From the NCBI RefSeq assembly GCF_017815515.1, contig NZ_CP072611.1, forward strand, positions 3,758,312 through 3,822,311: 64,000 bases of DNA, given 5' to 3'. The notes beneath the pieces are model-generated. The model was given only the letters and a program-made list of their open reading frames with translations. It was not told the DNA's origin and did not search any database. Made by a program: the position numbers and the translations under genes. This document shows positions 8,796 to 19,782 of the stretch, piece after piece. This stretch comes from Aureimonas populi. Its GTDB lineage: Bacteria; Pseudomonadota; Alphaproteobacteria; Rhizobiales; Rhizobiaceae. The number at the start of each line of letters is the position of its first letter. Position 1 is the first letter of the stretch.

Positions 8796-9845
8796 GTGAA
8801 GCAGTTTCGCTATCCCGTCTCCGACCCGCGCGAGTGGGACGCCATGCGCCGCATGAGCCCCCTGCGCCGGCTGGCGCTTCGCCTGCGCGATGCCCGCTAC
8901 CGCCGCCGCGCGGCCTCCGTGGAGGGGGTTGCCCTCTCCCCGCTCGGCGCGCCGCCCCGCCCCCTTTCGGGCGCGGATCTGCCGCTCGTCTGCGTGGTGC
9001 GCAATGCGGGGCGCTACGTCGCTTCCTTCCTCGCACACTACCGGCGCCTCGGCGTGACGCGGTTTGCGATCGTGGACGACGGATCGGACGACGGCACGCG
9101 CGAGTTCCTGCTGGCGCAGGCCGATGTCGATCTCTTCGGCTCCAATGTCAGCTATGCGCGAAGCTGCATGGGCCGGATCTGGCACGACATGCTGTTCGAC
9201 CTGTTGGGGCGCGACCGCTGGTACGTCAATGTCGATGCCGACGAGTTCCTGCTGTTTCCCGATTGCGAAACGCGCGGCCTGCGCGCCTTCATCGCCGACC
9301 TGGAAGCCCACGGGGCCAAGCGCGCGCTCGCGCCCATGCTCGACCTCTATCCGCCCGGACGCCTCGCCGACGGCGTGTTCGACCCCGCCCGGCACGAGAA
9401 GCCGAGCGACGTCTCCAGCCTGATCGACGGCGGAGGATACGCCGCGCGGGTGGAGAAGATATCCCTCTCGATCCGGGGCGGCCCGCGCACGCGGCTCTTC
9501 GGCAGCGAAATCCGCATGACGAAGTTCCCCGTGGTCTTCGTGGACGCCCGCACGCAGGAGAACGGGGCCAGCATTCACGGCCCCCTGCCGCTGGAGCGCA
9601 ACTTCACCGCGCCCAGCGCCGTCCTCCTGCACTACAAGTTCTCCTCCGAATCGGTGCGCGAGTTCCAGCGCTATGTCGAGGAGGGCGAGCATTTCGGCGG
9701 CGCCGTCTTCTACCGCGAGATCACGCAGAACAGCGCTTTCACGCCCGATCTGTCCCTCGCCTACGAAGGCTCGATCCCGGTCGGCCCCTCGATGGAGTTC
9801 GTGCGACGCGGCTTTATGGAAGACCTTCGCGCACGCGCCATTTGA
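8796..9845 (+). CDS. Glycosyltransferase family 2-like protein
   Basis: The 349-residue protein (GTG start at 8796; ATGs at 8844 and 8853 are alternatives) has a GT-A type core: LVCVVRNAGRYVASFLAHY, then FAIVDDGSDDGTREFLLAQ, and the metal-binding region WYVNVDADEFLLFPD with a DxD-like DAD. The pattern is that of the short cytoplasmic glycosyltransferases annotated as Glyco_tranf_2_4. No transmembrane segment is seen. The acceptor sugar is unknown. Its position between pheS and pheT, 10 nt after the pheS stop, suggests co-transcription with a synthetase gene, which is odd for a surface-polysaccharide enzyme. Confidence 0.75.
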   Translation: MKQFRYPVSDPREWDAMRRMSPLRRLALRLRDARYRRRAASVEGVALSPLGAPPRPLSGADLPLVCVVRNAGRYVASFLAHYRRLGVTRFAIVDDGSDDGTREFLLAQADVDLFGSNVSYARSCMGRIWHDMLFDLLGRDRWYVNVDADEFLLFPDCETRGLRAFIADLEAHGAKRALAPMLDLYPPGRLADGVFDPARHEKPSDVSSLIDGGGYAARVEKISLSIRGGPRTRLFGSEIRMTKFPVVFVDARTQENGASIHGPLPLERNFTAPSAVLLHYKFSSESVREFQRYVEEGEHFGGAVFYREITQNSAFTPDLSLAYEGSIPVGPSMEFVRRGFMEDLRARAI

Positions 9846-9901
9846 CCCGGGGGCCAAGTCCGGGCAACAAGCGGCTGAACAGAAGAGCCGGGGGCCGCGA
9901 C

Positions 9902-10297
9902 ATGACTGCGAAATGGGTGATCCTGGAGATCATAGCGGTGATCGCCGGCGCCGTGCTCGGCACGCTGGTGTCCGGCTTTGCCGCATGGCTGTTTGCGGGC
10001 GTGGGTTTCACCACCGCGCTGTTCTCGCTCTCGGACTATGTGCTGGCGCTCGTGACGGTCGCCCTCTTCGCGCTTCTCTACGCCAGGCTGCCCGGCACGC
10101 CGGCGGCCCTCGCATCGCTGGCTCTCGGCATCCTCCTGCCCACGGTGATCGACCGCTTCGCCTTCGACCAGCCCTTGGGCTGGCTTGCCCTGATCCTCGT
10201 CAACCTCGTCTTCGCGGTGGCCGCGCTCTCGGCCTACCGCTTCGTCCATGCCAACGCCGCCGTGCGCCAGGTCGCCGGCCGCGCCGCCGACCGCTGA
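9902..10297 (+). CDS. Four-helix membrane protein of unknown function
   Basis: The 131-residue protein has four hydrophobic segments at about residues 6-32, 40-60, 65-82 and 90-112 and a basic C terminus. I do not recognise a family. It sits on the same strand between the glycosyltransferase gene (gap 56 nt) and pheT (gap 24 nt). Coding appearance is supported by strong G/C third positions and by a good GGGGG-rich region before the ATG. Confidence 0.6.
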   Translation: MTAKWVILEIIAVIAGAVLGTLVSGFAAWLFAGVGFTTALFSLSDYVLALVTVALFALLYARLPGTPAALASLALGILLPTVIDRFAFDQPLGWLALILVNLVFAVAALSAYRFVHANAAVRQVAGRAADR

Positions 10298-10321
10298 TTT
10301 TGCCGAAAGACCGATAATCCG

Positions 10322-12736
10322 ATGAAGTTCACCCTTTCCTGGCTGAAGGACCATCTCGAAACCGACGCCTCGCTGGAGGAGATCGCCGCGCGCCTGACCG
10401 CGATCGGCCTCGAGGTGGAAGGCATCGACGACAAGGCGGCGATGCGCCCCTTCACCATCGCAAAGGTTCTCTCGGCCGAGCCGCATCCCGATGCCGACAA
10501 GCTGCGCGTCCTCGCCGTCGATGCCGGCCCCGGCATCAACGAGGGCAAGCCGCTGCAAGTCGTGTGCGGCGCGCCCAATGCACGGGCCGGGCTGGTGGGC
10601 GTGCTCGCCCTGCCGGGCACCTATGTGCCGGGCATCAACACGACGCTCGGCGTCGGCAAGATCCGGGGCGTGGAAAGCTTCGGCATGATGTGCTCGGAGC
10701 GCGAGCTGGAGCTGTCCGACGAGCACAACGGCATCATCGACCTTGCGCCCGACGCGCCGGTGGGAACGCCCTTCGCCGACTATGCCGGGCTCGGCGATCC
10801 CGTCATCGAGATCAACCTCACCCCGAACCGCCCGGATGCGACCTCCATCCACGGCATCGCGCGCGACCTTGCCGCCTCCGGCCTCGGCACGCTGCGCTCC
10901 GGCGCAGTGGAGCCGGTGGAGGGCGCGGGCGAATGCCCGGTCGGTGTATCCATCGAGAGCGCGACGTGCCATGCCTTCGCGCTGCGCCTCGTCAGGGACG
11001 TGAGGAACGGCCCCTCCCCGGAGTGGATGCAGAAGCGCCTGCGGGCCATCGGCCTTCGCCCGATCAACGCGCTCGTCGACATCACCAACTACGTCACCTT
11101 CGACCGGGGCCGCCCGCTGCATGTCTTCGACGCGGCCAAGGTCTCCGGCAACCTCGTGGTGCGCCAGGCGCGCGAGGGCGAGGAGTTGCCCGGCCTCGAC
11201 GGGCGCACCCACGTGCTGGGCCCCAAGGTCTGCGTCATCGCGGACGAGGGCGGCGTCGAATCGATCGGCGGCATTTTGGGTGGCGAGCATTCGGGCTGCG
11301 ACGAGACGACCACCGACGTCCTCATCGAATCCGCTCTCTGGGAGCCGCTCGACATCGCCCGCACGGGCCGCTCGCTCGGCATCGTGACGGATGCGCGCTA
11401 CCGGTTCGAGCGCGGCGTCGATCCCGCCTTCATGCGGGCCGGCCTCGACCTTGCGACGCGAATGGTCCTCGACCTGTGCGGCGGCGAGCCCTCGCGCGCC
11501 CTCGTGGTCGGCGGCGAGGTGGCGGCAGCGGCGCCGATCCGCCTGCCCTTCTCGGAGGTCGAGCGCCTGACCGGGCTCGTCGTTCCGGCCGAACGGCAGG
11601 TGGAGATGCTGGACCGCCTGGGCTTCGCCGTGGAAGAGAAGGGCGACCATGCGCTCGTGACCCGGCCCTCCTGGCGCCCGGACATCGAGGGCAAGGCCGA
11701 CCTCGTGGAAGAGGTGATGCGCCTCGTGGGCGTGGACGAGATTGCACCGCAGCCCCTGCCGCGCGCCTCGGGCGTGGCCGCTCCCGTGCTCACCGCCGCG
11801 CAGAAGCAGGGCCGGGCCGCGCGCCGCGCTCTCGCCGCGCGGGGCATGGTGGAAACGGTGACCTATTCCTTCGTCAGCCACGAGGCGGCCGTGCTCTTCG
11901 GCGGTGGCGGCGAGGCCCTGCGGCTGGAGAACCCCATCGCGGCCGATCTTTCCGACATGCGCCCCTCGCTCCTGCCGAGCCTCATCTCGGCGGCGGTGCG
12001 CAACGCCGCGCGCGGCTATGGCGACGTGGCGCTGTTCGAGGTCTCCCATGTCTACCGCTCGCTGGAGCCCGAGGGCCAGCGGCGGGTCGCGGCCGGCCTG
12101 CGCCGCGCCAGCGCCCGGCACGAAGGCGCTGGGCGCTTCTGGAACGGCGCCGCCGAGCCCGTCGGCGTCTTCGATGCCAAGGCGGACGCCATCGCGGCCC
12201 TCGAGGCGGCGGGCGTGCCGGTGGACCGGCTCCAGGTCGATGCGCCCGCCAGCGCCTGGTATCATCCGGGTCGCTCGGGAGCGATCAAGCTCGGGCCGAA
12301 GACGGTTCTGGCCGAGTTCGGCGAGTTCCACCCCAAGGTCCTGAAGGCGATGGGCGCGACCGGCGCGCTGGCCGGTTTCGAAGTCTATCTCGACGAGGTC
12401 CCGGAGCCGCGCCGCAAGCCTACTCGCACCAAGCCGGTCTTGACCCTCTCGCCCTTCCAGCCCGTGCGGCGCGACTTCGCCTTCGTGGTGGACGCGGGCA
12501 CGCAGGGGCTGAAGATCGTGCGTGCGGCCGAGGGTGCCGACCGCAAGCTCGTCTCCGAGGTGCGGGTCTTCGACATCTTCTCCGGCGCTTCGCTGGGGGA
12601 GGGCCGCAAGTCCGTCGCCATCGAGGTGACGCTGACGCCCATGGAGCGGACGCTGACGGAGGAGGAAATCGAAGCCGTCTCGGCCAAGATCGTCGCCGCC
12701 GTCGCCAAGGCGACGGGCGCAACGCTGCGCAGTTGA
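10322..12736 (+). CDS. pheT: Phenylalanine--tRNA ligase beta subunit
   Basis: PheT supplies tRNA binding and Tyr-editing domains to the synthetase. The 804-residue product has the full bacterial layout: N-terminal [12 protein letters not shown], an OB-fold tRNA-binding domain around residues 40-150 ([41 protein letters not shown]), the B3/B4 editing region with [19 protein letters not shown], the B5 region, and a C-terminal ferredoxin-like anticodon-binding domain ([20 protein letters not shown]). The start ATG follows a CCGATAATCC spacer with only a weak Shine-Dalgarno. The sequence appears intact. Confidence 0.97.
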   Translation: MKFTLSWLKDHLETDASLEEIAARLTAIGLEVEGIDDKAAMRPFTIAKVLSAEPHPDADKLRVLAVDAGPGINEGKPLQVVCGAPNARAGLVGVLALPGTYVPGINTTLGVGKIRGVESFGMMCSERELELSDEHNGIIDLAPDAPVGTPFADYAGLGDPVIEINLTPNRPDATSIHGIARDLAASGLGTLRSGAVEPVEGAGECPVGVSIESATCHAFALRLVRDVRNGPSPEWMQKRLRAIGLRPINALVDITNYVTFDRGRPLHVFDAAKVSGNLVVRQAREGEELPGLDGRTHVLGPKVCVIADEGGVESIGGILGGEHSGCDETTTDVLIESALWEPLDIARTGRSLGIVTDARYRFERGVDPAFMRAGLDLATRMVLDLCGGEPSRALVVGGEVAAAAPIRLPFSEVERLTGLVVPAERQVEMLDRLGFAVEEKGDHALVTRPSWRPDIEGKADLVEEVMRLVGVDEIAPQPLPRASGVAAPVLTAAQKQGRAARRALAARGMVETVTYSFVSHEAAVLFGGGGEALRLENPIAADLSDMRPSLLPSLISAAVRNAARGYGDVALFEVSHVYRSLEPEGQRRVAAGLRRASARHEGAGRFWNGAAEPVGVFDAKADAIAALEAAGVPVDRLQVDAPASAWYHPGRSGAIKLGPKTVLAEFGEFHPKVLKAMGATGALAGFEVYLDEVPEPRRKPTRTKPVLTLSPFQPVRRDFAFVVDAGTQGLKIVRAAEGADRKLVSEVRVFDIFSGASLGEGRKSVAIEVTLTPMERTLTEEEIEAVSAKIVAAVAKATGATLRS

Positions 12737-12875
12737 AGTCGCGGCCGGGCGGGCCTTCCTAGGGGCCGCCCAGCCTTCAATCCGCCCGTATCCTCGGCTT
12801 CTCCTGATCATGGCAAGGTCCGGTCCATTCGCGGCTGCGATCCTGGCCGGTGGTCAAGCGGGGGACGATCCGGCA

Positions 12876-13850
12876 ATGGGCGTGAGAGCGGCGAGACTCA
12901 TCCTGGCGGCCTGCGGCCTCATGGCGCTGGCGCTGCCGGCACAGGCGCAGGTGGCACGCGAGGTCTTCGGCGGCCTGTCGCAGCCGGCCGGCGCCACGCG
13001 CGACGCCATCGGCACCTATGCCAAGGGCTGCCTGGCCGGCGGCGTCCAGATGCCGGCGGACGGGCCGCACTGGCAGGACGTGCGCCGCTCGCGCAACAAA
13101 TCCTGGGGGCACCCCAATACCATCGCCTTCCTGCAACGCTTCTCGCAAGCGGCGGCGGGGAACGACAATTGGCGTGGGCTGCTTCTGGGCGACATATCGC
13201 AGCCGCGCGGCGGCCCGGCGGTCGGCCATGCCTCGCACCAGATCGGCCTCGACGCCGATGTGTACCTCACCGAGATGCCGGCCCGCCGGCTGACCGAAGA
13301 GGAGCGAGAGACGATGGACATGCCCTCGCTGTTGAGGCGCAGCGCGCTGACGGTGGACGAGGCGAAGTGGCGCCCGGAGCATCTGCGTCTCATCCGCCGC
13401 GCGGCGCTGGACAGGGAGGTGGACCGCATCTTCGTTCATCCGGGTATCAAGAAGAAGCTGTGCGAGACGGCGGGCGGAGACCGCTCGTGGCTGCGCAAGG
13501 TGCGCCCCACCTATGGCCACGACTATCATTTCCATGTCCGCCTCTCATGCCCCGCCGGCACGTCCTGCGAGAAGCAGAGCCCCGTGCCGGCAAGCGAGGG
13601 CTGCGATGCCAGCCTGCAATGGTGGTTCGACGTGGCGCTCCAGCCGCCGCCGCCCGACGCCCCGCCCTACAAGCCCAAGCCGCCGATGCAGCTCTCCGAA
13701 CTGCCCAGGGCCTGCGTCGCGCTCGCCCGCGCGCCGGCCGGTTCCGCGCCGGCCCTGGCGCAGGCAGGCGCCGCACCTGCCCTGCCGCCTGCCGCAACGG
13801 GCTTTCTGCCGCAAAGCGTGCCGCTGCCGAGCCCCCGCCCCCTTCCATGA
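12876..13850 (+). CDS. mepA: Penicillin-insensitive murein endopeptidase
   Basis: MepA is a periplasmic LAS-type zinc metallopeptidase that cuts D-Ala-meso-DAP cross-links in peptidoglycan. The ATG at 12876 gives 324 residues starting with a signal peptide ([20 protein letters not shown], cleavage after AQAQ); an earlier ATG at 12810 would add an unneeded hydrophilic stretch. Zinc and catalytic motifs are present: [28 protein letters not shown] and [16 protein letters not shown], along with the family Cys residues. The C-terminal 50 residues are Pro/Ala rich and end in SPRPLP. glk follows 53 nt downstream. Confidence 0.92.
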   Translation: MGVRAARLILAACGLMALALPAQAQVAREVFGGLSQPAGATRDAIGTYAKGCLAGGVQMPADGPHWQDVRRSRNKSWGHPNTIAFLQRFSQAAAGNDNWRGLLLGDISQPRGGPAVGHASHQIGLDADVYLTEMPARRLTEEERETMDMPSLLRRSALTVDEAKWRPEHLRLIRRAALDREVDRIFVHPGIKKKLCETAGGDRSWLRKVRPTYGHDYHFHVRLSCPAGTSCEKQSPVPASEGCDASLQWWFDVALQPPPPDAPPYKPKPPMQLSELPRACVALARAPAGSAPALAQAGAAPALPPAATGFLPQSVPLPSPRPLP

Positions 13851-13903
13851 GCCGGCAGGCGGATGCTAGAGCGGGCAGGCTTCAAACAGTTCAGGTCCAA
13901 GCG

Positions 13904-14932
13904 ATGCCAACGTCGCCAGAAAGCTCCAGCCCCCTGCCGTTTCCGATCCTTCTGGGGGACATCGGCGGCACCAACGCGCGCTTCTCCATCCTGGCCGATG
14001 CCCATGCCGAACCGGTGACATTCCCGGTTTTGCCGACGGCCGACTTTCCCAACATAGACGACGCCATACGGGCCGGCGTCCTGGGCCGGACCGCGCTGCG
14101 GCCGAAATCGGCGGTGCTGGCGCTGGCCGGCCCCATCGACGGGGATGAGATCGACCTGACCAACAGCCCCTGGGTGGTGCGGCCCACCGCTCTGATCGGC
14201 GATCTCGGCTTCGAGGACGTCCTCCTTCTGAACGATTTCGAGGCGCAGGCGCTGGCCGTCGCGGCCCTCCCCCCCGGCGGTCTCAGCCAGATCGGCACCG
14301 GCGGCACGGCGCAGGAGGGCGCGAGCCGCGTCGTCCTCGGCCCCGGCACGGGGCTCGGCGTCGCCGGGCTCGTGCGCACGCGCGGCATGTGGATTCCCGT
14401 CGCGGGCGAAGGCGGCCATGTCGATATCGGCCCGCGCACCGAAAGGGACCGCGCCATCTGGCCGCATCTGCCGCATCTGGGCGAGCGCGTCTCGGCGGAG
14501 GAGATCCTCTCGGGGCGCGGCCTCGTGAACCTCTACCGCGCCGTGTGCGCGGCGGACGGCACAGCGCCGGTTCATAGCAAGCCGGCGCAGGTCACGGAGG
14601 CCGCCGTTGCGCGGCGCGACCCGCAATCCTGCGAGACGGTCGATCTTTTCGCTATCTATCTGGGGCGCGTGGCGGGCGACCTGGCCCTCATCTTCATGGC
14701 GCGCGGCGGCGTCTATATCGGCGGCGGCATCTTCCAGCGCATCGCGCCGGTGCTGAAAGCGCAGGAGATGCGCGACGCCTTCGAGGACAAGGAGCCGCAT
14801 GGCGAGCTTTTGCGAGAGATGCCGCTCTTCGTGATCACCGAGCCGCTGGCGGCGCTGGCGGGGCTGGCCGCCTACGCCCGCGCGCCGCAGACCTTCGGCC
14901 TCGAGACCGAGGAGCGGCGCTGGAGGGCGTGA
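13904..14932 (+). CDS. glk: Glucokinase
   Basis: The enzyme phosphorylates glucose with ATP in the cytoplasm. The 342-residue product carries the ROK-unrelated bacterial glucokinase signature: [15 protein letters not shown] near residues 16-30, [34 protein letters not shown] with the catalytic Asp, [13 protein letters not shown], and [13 protein letters not shown]. The start was placed at the ATG at 13904. An ABC exporter follows at 62 nt. In rhizobia glk is commonly next to this exporter and dapB. Confidence 0.93.
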   Translation: MPTSPESSSPLPFPILLGDIGGTNARFSILADAHAEPVTFPVLPTADFPNIDDAIRAGVLGRTALRPKSAVLALAGPIDGDEIDLTNSPWVVRPTALIGDLGFEDVLLLNDFEAQALAVAALPPGGLSQIGTGGTAQEGASRVVLGPGTGLGVAGLVRTRGMWIPVAGEGGHVDIGPRTERDRAIWPHLPHLGERVSAEEILSGRGLVNLYRAVCAADGTAPVHSKPAQVTEAAVARRDPQSCETVDLFAIYLGRVAGDLALIFMARGGVYIGGGIFQRIAPVLKAQEMRDAFEDKEPHGELLREMPLFVITEPLAALAGLAAYARAPQTFGLETEERRWRA

Positions 14933-14994
14933 GCGAAGGTAGCAAGGCGGCACGCCAGCCGCTATAGAGGCGGCGACGAACGAGCCGCGATGCC

Positions 14995-16806
14995 TTGCCC
15001 TCTCCCAAGCCCTCCCTCTCCGACGAGCACACACGCGGCGAAGCCTTCCGCCTTCTGAAGCGGATCATCGCCGAGAACGGGCGCGAGCATGTGCGCGCCT
15101 ACGCGCTGGCCGTGGCGGCCATGGTGCTCGTCGCCGGCACCACGGCCTTCCTCGCCTGGATCATGCGCGACGTGATCGACGAGATCTTCGTGGCCGGCAA
15201 CCCGGCCATGCTTATCTCCCTGCCGGTCGCGGTGTTCCTCACCTTCCTCATCCGGGGCGCGGCCACCTATGTGCAGGGCGTCGTCCTCTCGCGCATCGGC
15301 AACGATATCGTGGCCCGCTACCAGCGCCGCCTCTTCTCCCATCTCACCGAGCTTTCGGTCGATTTCTTCGGCGAGAACCGCTCCGCCCAGCTCGCCGCGC
15401 GCATCAGCCAGAACGTCACGGGCGTGCGCGACACGCTGAACCTCACCGTCACCTCCATCGCGCGCGACCTCCTGACCCTGCTCTTCCTGATCGGCGTGAT
15501 GATCTGGCTGGACCCCGTGCTCTCGGCTATCGCGCTCCTGGCCGGCCCGCCCATCGGCATCATGATCGCGCGCCTTGCCCGCAAGCTGCGCAAGGCCACG
15601 CGCCAGTCGGTGGACCTCAATGCGCGCGTGCTCGGCGCCATGCAGGAGACGGCGCAGGGCATACAGGTGGTGAAGGCCTTCACCATGGAGGCTCCCTTGC
15701 GCGAGCGCACGGAGAAACTGATCCTGGCGGCGGAGGAGCGGGCCAACCGCATCGCCATTGTCACCGAGCGTTCGGGGCCCGTGACGGAGACCATTGCCGG
15801 GCTCGCCATCGCCGGCGTCATCGCGTGGTCCGGCTACCGCGCCATCGAATACGGCCATTCGCCCGGCGCCATGTTCGGCTTCATCACTGCGCTGCTGCTG
15901 GCCTACGACCCGGCCCGGCGCCTGGCGCGCCTCCAGGTGCAGCTCGAACGCGCGCTGGTGAACGCGCGGATGATCTACGAAATCCTGGACCTGATGCCCC
16001 GGCAGGCCGACGCGCCGGGGGCGCCGGCGCTGGCCGTGCCGCGCGGCGAGATCGTGTTCGAGGGCGTCACCTTCGCCTATCATCCGGGCGATCCGGTGCT
16101 GCGGAACGTCTCCTTCACCGCGCCTGCCGGGTGCACCACGGCGCTGGTCGGCGCGTCGGGCGGCGGCAAGTCCACCATCATCGCGCTCATCGAGCGCTTC
16201 CACGACCTGCCGCAGGGGCGCATCCTGATCGACGGGCAGGACATCTCCACCGTCAGCAAGGCCTCGCTGCGCTCGCAGATCGCCTATGTGCCGCAGGCCC
16301 CGACCCTGTTCGAGGGCACGATCCGCGAGAACATCCGCTACGGCCGGCCGGCCGCCACCGATGCCGAGGTCGAGGAGGCGGCGCGGCAGGCGCAGGCGCA
16401 GGAGTTCATCCTCGCCCAGCCCCTCGGCTACGAGACGCCGGTCGGCGAAGGCGGCGCGACCCTCTCGGGCGGCCAGCGCCAGCGCCTCTCCATCGCCCGC
16501 GCGCTGTTGCGGAACGCGCCCATCCTCCTCCTCGACGAGGCGACCTCGGCGCTCGACAACCGGTCGGAGACGCTGGTGCAGGCGGCGCTGGAAACGGCGA
16601 TGAAGGACCGCACGGTCATCGTCGTGGCGCACCGCCTCTCCACCATCGTCAATGCCGACCAGATCCTCGTCGTGGACCGCGGCGCCATCGCCGAGCGCGG
16701 CACGCATGACGAACTGGTCGGCCGGCCGGACGGCCTCTATGCTGGCCTGCACGGATTGCAGCGCACGCGCGCCGAAAATGCCCCTGCCCTGGAGGAAACG
16801 CGATGA
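14995..16806 (+). CDS. ABC exporter half-transporter, permease fused to ATPase (MsbA-like)
   Basis: The 603-residue protein has six membrane helices over about residues 35-310 followed by an ATPase. ATPase motifs are complete: Walker [10 protein letters not shown], signature [15 protein letters not shown], Walker [13 protein letters not shown] and H-loop VAHRLSTI. It would act as a homodimer in the inner membrane, exporting lipid or peptide; MsbA-like lipid flipping is a guess from domain order. The start is a TTG at 14995; the ATG at 14990 is in a different frame, so the exact start is uncertain. Its TGA stop overlaps the dapB start. Confidence 0.88.
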   Translation: MPSPKPSLSDEHTRGEAFRLLKRIIAENGREHVRAYALAVAAMVLVAGTTAFLAWIMRDVIDEIFVAGNPAMLISLPVAVFLTFLIRGAATYVQGVVLSRIGNDIVARYQRRLFSHLTELSVDFFGENRSAQLAARISQNVTGVRDTLNLTVTSIARDLLTLLFLIGVMIWLDPVLSAIALLAGPPIGIMIARLARKLRKATRQSVDLNARVLGAMQETAQGIQVVKAFTMEAPLRERTEKLILAAEERANRIAIVTERSGPVTETIAGLAIAGVIAWSGYRAIEYGHSPGAMFGFITALLLAYDPARRLARLQVQLERALVNARMIYEILDLMPRQADAPGAPALAVPRGEIVFEGVTFAYHPGDPVLRNVSFTAPAGCTTALVGASGGGKSTIIALIERFHDLPQGRILIDGQDISTVSKASLRSQIAYVPQAPTLFEGTIRENIRYGRPAATDAEVEEAARQAQAQEFILAQPLGYETPVGEGGATLSGGQRQRLSIARALLRNAPILLLDEATSALDNRSETLVQAALETAMKDRTVIVVAHRLSTIVNADQILVVDRGAIAERGTHDELVGRPDGLYAGLHGLQRTRAENAPALEETR

Positions 16807-17606
16807 TGAAGCTCGTGGTGCTGGGCGCGGCCGGACGGATGGGCCGCACGCTGGTGAAGGTGATCGCCGAGACGGAAGGCGCCGCCCTTCACGCCGCCGT
16901 GGAACGCGAGGGCTCCCTCGCCCTCGGGCAGGACGCGGGGCTTCTGGCCGGCGCGGGCCATGCGGGCGTGGCCATCACGCACGATCTGGAAGCCGCCATG
17001 GCCGGCGCCGACGGCGTGGTGGACTTCACCGCCCCCGCGCTGAGCCTCGCCGTGGCGAGGATGGCCGCAGAGCGCGGGCTTGTCCATGTCATCGGCACGA
17101 CCGGCTTTGCGCCACAGGACGATGCGGCGTTCGCGCAGGCCGCCGAGGGCGCGAGGATCGTGAAGTCCGGCAATATGAGCCTCGGCGTCAATCTCCTCGC
17201 CGTCCTCGTCGAACAGGCAGCCCGTGCGCTGGGGCCGGACGCCTTCGACGTGGAGGTGCTGGAGATGCACCATCGCCACAAGGTGGACGCGCCCTCGGGC
17301 ACGGCGCTGCTTCTCGGCCAGGCCGCCGCCGCCGGGCGCGGGGTGGACCTCGCGGCCGCTTCCGTGCGGGTGCGCGACGGGCACACCGGCGCGCGGCAGG
17401 CCGGCAGCATCGGCTTCGCCACGCTGCGGGGCGGCTCCGTGGTGGGCGAGCACGAGGTGATCCTCGCCGGCGAGGGCGAGCGTATCGAGCTTTCCCACCG
17501 CGCGGAGGATCGCTCGATCTTCGCGCGTGGCGCGGTCAAGGCTGCGCTTTGGGCGAAGGGCTGCGCGCCCGGCCTCTATTCCATGCGCGACGTGCTCGGC
17601 CTCTGA
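16803..17606 (+). CDS. dapB: 4-hydroxy-tetrahydrodipicolinate reductase
   Basis: DapB reduces hydroxy-tetrahydrodipicolinate with NAD(P)H in lysine and meso-diaminopimelate synthesis. The 267-residue product has the dinucleotide loop GAAGRMGR at residues 8-15, [18 protein letters not shown] and the catalytic [16 protein letters not shown]. The first ATG overlaps the ABC exporter stop by 4 nt (a second ATG follows immediately), implying translational coupling. Its 3' end overlaps the convergent endonuclease III-like gene by 31 bp. Confidence 0.96.
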   Translation: MMKLVVLGAAGRMGRTLVKVIAETEGAALHAAVEREGSLALGQDAGLLAGAGHAGVAITHDLEAAMAGADGVVDFTAPALSLAVARMAAERGLVHVIGTTGFAPQDDAAFAQAAEGARIVKSGNMSLGVNLLAVLVEQAARALGPDAFDVEVLEMHHRHKVDAPSGTALLLGQAAAAGRGVDLAAASVRVRDGHTGARQAGSIGFATLRGGSVVGEHEVILAGEGERIELSHRAEDRSIFARGAVKAALWAKGCAPGLYSMRDVLGL

Positions 17607-18259
17607 CGCTTCAGCCACAGGCACAGATCGCTGAGGAAACAGGCCTCGCAGCGCGGGCGTTGCGAGAGGCACACGGCCTTGCCGAACTGGATAAGCCAGA
17701 AATGCCCGTCGGCCCGCACCCAGTCCGGCGCCCGCGCCTCCAGCTCGGCGGCCGTCCGCTCGGCCGTGGTCTGGCAGGTGAGGCCGAGCCGGTTGCAGAC
17801 ACGGTTCACATGCGTGTCCACCGCGATCACCGGCTCATCGAAGGTGAAGGCGAGGACGATGTCGGCGCATTTGCGCCCCACGCCCGGCAGCGCCATCAGC
17901 CCCGCGCGCGTGCGGGGCACCACGCGCCCGTGCTCCTCGATCAGGCTCGCCGCCAGGCGGCGCAGGTTCCGCGCCTTCATGTTGTAGAGCCCGCAGGGGC
18001 GGATCGCCCCGATGAGCTGCGCCTCGGGCAGCGCCAGGAGATCGTCGGGCGTTTCGATGATGGCAAAGAGGCGCGCGGCGGCAAGGGCGGTGTTGGCGTC
18101 GCGGCTCTGGGCAGAGAGGATGCAGGCGACGACCGAGCGGAAGGCGCCCGGCTGGTCCTTCGGCCCCTTCGCGTTGGGCGTGCGGCCGGGCATGTGCAGG
18201 GCCAGGCGGCGGAATGCCTCCTCCACCTCGTGCCCGTTCAGCCGCAGCCTGTCCGTCAC
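17576..18259 (-). CDS. Endonuclease III-like DNA glycosylase/AP lyase (paralogue 1)
   Basis: The enzyme should remove oxidised pyrimidines and nick abasic sites. The 227-residue product has helix-hairpin-helix [13 protein letters not shown] containing the catalytic Lys, the catalytic Asp in AVDTHVNRV, and a C-terminal iron-sulfur loop C-x6-C-x2-C-x5-C ([17 protein letters not shown]). The GTG start at 18259 overlaps the stop of the Ada-like gene through GTGA, so the two are translationally coupled. It is clearly divergent from the second Nth at 19783 (for example CADIVLAF in place of TANVVLNT), so substrate preference may differ. Confidence 0.88.
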   Translation of the reverse strand: MTDRLRLNGHEVEEAFRRLALHMPGRTPNAKGPKDQPGAFRSVVACILSAQSRDANTALAAARLFAIIETPDDLLALPEAQLIGAIRPCGLYNMKARNLRRLAASLIEEHGRVVPRTRAGLMALPGVGRKCADIVLAFTFDEPVIAVDTHVNRVCNRLGLTCQTTAERTAAELEARAPDWVRADGHFWLIQFGKAVCLSQRPRCEACFLSDLCLWLKRQRPSTSRME

Positions 18260-19152
18260 GCGCGCGCCAGCACCCCGGCCTCCCACCCCAGCATGGCGCG
18301 CTTGCGCGTCAACCCCCAGTGATAGCCGGTCAGCGCGCCGCCCTTGCCCACCACGCGGTGGCAGGGCACGACGAAGGAAATCGGGTTTCGGCCCACCGCC
18401 GCTCCCACCGCGCGCGCCGCCTTCGGCGCCCCCACGCGGCTGGCCAGCGCCGAATAGGTGGTGGCGTGGCCGGTGGGGATCGACAGCAGCGCCTCCCATA
18501 CCCGCACCTCGAAATCGGTGCCGATGAGAACGATGCGCAAGGGCCGCTCCGGCCTCCAGGCGGCCGGGTCGAAGATGGCCGCCGCGCGGGCGGCCGCGCC
18601 CTCGTCGTCGCGCGCGAAACGCCCCGCCGGCCAGCGCCGCGTCATGTCCTCAAGCGCGCCCTCGTCGCCGCCATGCGCCTCGTCGGAAAAGGCGATGCCG
18701 GCGATTCCCTTGTCGGTCCACAGCACCAGCGCCCGGCCGAAGGGCGAGGCTGAAAAACCGTAGGCGAAGGACAGCCCCTGCCCCCGCGCCTTCCAGGAGC
18801 CGGGCGAAACCGCCTCGTGCTTGACGAAGAGGTCGTGAAGGCGCGAAGGGCCGGAGAGCCCGACCTCCATCGCCGCGTCGAGAAGCGGCAGCCCCTCGGC
18901 CAGCAGCCGGCGGGCATGGTCGATGGTGACGGCCTGGAGGAAGGCCTTGGGCGTCAGCCCCGACCAGCGGCGGAAGGTCTCGCAAAGCTCCGCCTCGGGC
19001 ACGCGCAGCGCGCGGGCGATCTCGGCCAGAGAGGGCTGTGCGCGATATTCCTGCGAGATGAACTCGATGACCGCGCGCACCAGCGCGTAGTCGGCCGGCG
19101 GATCGAGCGGGCGCAAGGCGGGAGCGCCGTCCCGGATCGGTTCATGCAGCAT
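18256..19152 (-). CDS. Ada-like protein: AraC helix-turn-helix fused to O6-methylguanine-DNA methyltransferase
   Basis: The 298-residue protein has an N-terminal AraC-type DNA-binding region (SLAEIARALRVPEAEL, then a second helix-turn-helix with EVGLSGPSRLHDLF, about residues 35-130) and a C-terminal methyltransferase domain ending with the acceptor motif VVPCHRVVGKGG. It lacks the N-terminal Cys-rich phosphotriester domain of full Ada, so the usual methyl-triester switch is absent. It would repair O6-alkylguanine by direct transfer to its Cys and may regulate transcription. Coupling to the downstream endonuclease III-like gene by a 4-nt overlap makes a small DNA-repair operon. Confidence 0.88.
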   Translation of the reverse strand: MLHEPIRDGAPALRPLDPPADYALVRAVIEFISQEYRAQPSLAEIARALRVPEAELCETFRRWSGLTPKAFLQAVTIDHARRLLAEGLPLLDAAMEVGLSGPSRLHDLFVKHEAVSPGSWKARGQGLSFAYGFSASPFGRALVLWTDKGIAGIAFSDEAHGGDEGALEDMTRRWPAGRFARDDEGAAARAAAIFDPAAWRPERPLRIVLIGTDFEVRVWEALLSIPTGHATTYSALASRVGAPKAARAVGAAVGRNPISFVVPCHRVVGKGGALTGYHWGLTRKRAMLGWEAGVLARA

Positions 19153-19211
19153 GGAAGAACTCCTTGTCGGCCAAGGAGAGCACCCCGCGCCGCCCGCCGC
19201 CACCCGTTTTT

Positions 19212-19697
19212 TCAGCCGCGCCGCGCGGTGGACAGGGCCCGCCCGAACGCGACCGCGAAGCTTTCGCGGTCGGCGGGATTGAGAAAGGCGCCGATCTCCG
19301 TCGTGCGGCCCTTGCCCGTCACCGCCATGCCGGTCACGCCGATCTCCTCGTGCCGGCTGACGAGGAACCGCGTCCAGAACGGGTTGTAGCGCGCCTCCTG
19401 CACCTTGCCCGCCGGCGAGACCTTGCGGATCAGGAGTTCGGTGCGCGTCACGCTCACCTCCTCGCGCGCCCGGCCGGAGCGGTAGCTGGCCCGGAAGGCG
19501 AGCCAAAGGATGAGGACATCGAGCCCGAAGAAGCCGATCACCGGCCATGCGCCCTTCGCGACGAAGCCGGCGCCCAGCGCCGCGCTGACGAGGCCGAGCC
19601 CGATCATCAGCCGGTTGAAGCCCTTCCGGCCGAGCGAGCGGTAGGGCGTGAGCAGCGCGCTGAAGATGGGCGCGTCCTGTTGGGGGGCGGAAGTCAT
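19212..19697 (-). CDS. DUF2244 membrane protein
   Basis: The 161-residue protein (start MTSAPQQDAPIF) has two adjacent hydrophobic helices at about residues 32-68, followed by a soluble segment SVTRTELLIRKVSPAG and RYNPFWTRFLV, which is the DUF2244 pattern. Function is unknown. It is divergently placed from nth, a very common rhizobial pairing, with 85 bp between starts. Confidence 0.75.
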   Translation of the reverse strand: MTSAPQQDAPIFSALLTPYRSLGRKGFNRLMIGLGLVSAALGAGFVAKGAWPVIGFFGLDVLILWLAFRASYRSGRAREEVSVTRTELLIRKVSPAGKVQEARYNPFWTRFLVSRHEEIGVTGMAVTGKGRTTEIGAFLNPADRESFAVAFGRALSTARRG

Positions 19698-19782
19698 CGG
19701 CGCATCCGTGTTTCGCCTTTTGCGGGGCCGGATGCGAGGGTATGGCAGATGCGGGCGAAATGAAGTCGAAATCGGACGGCGC

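Noticed and set aside
9761..12811. Frame of more than 1000 codons opposite pheT
   Set aside because: It mirrors pheT codons on the other strand, has no recognisable domain and lacks a ribosome binding site.
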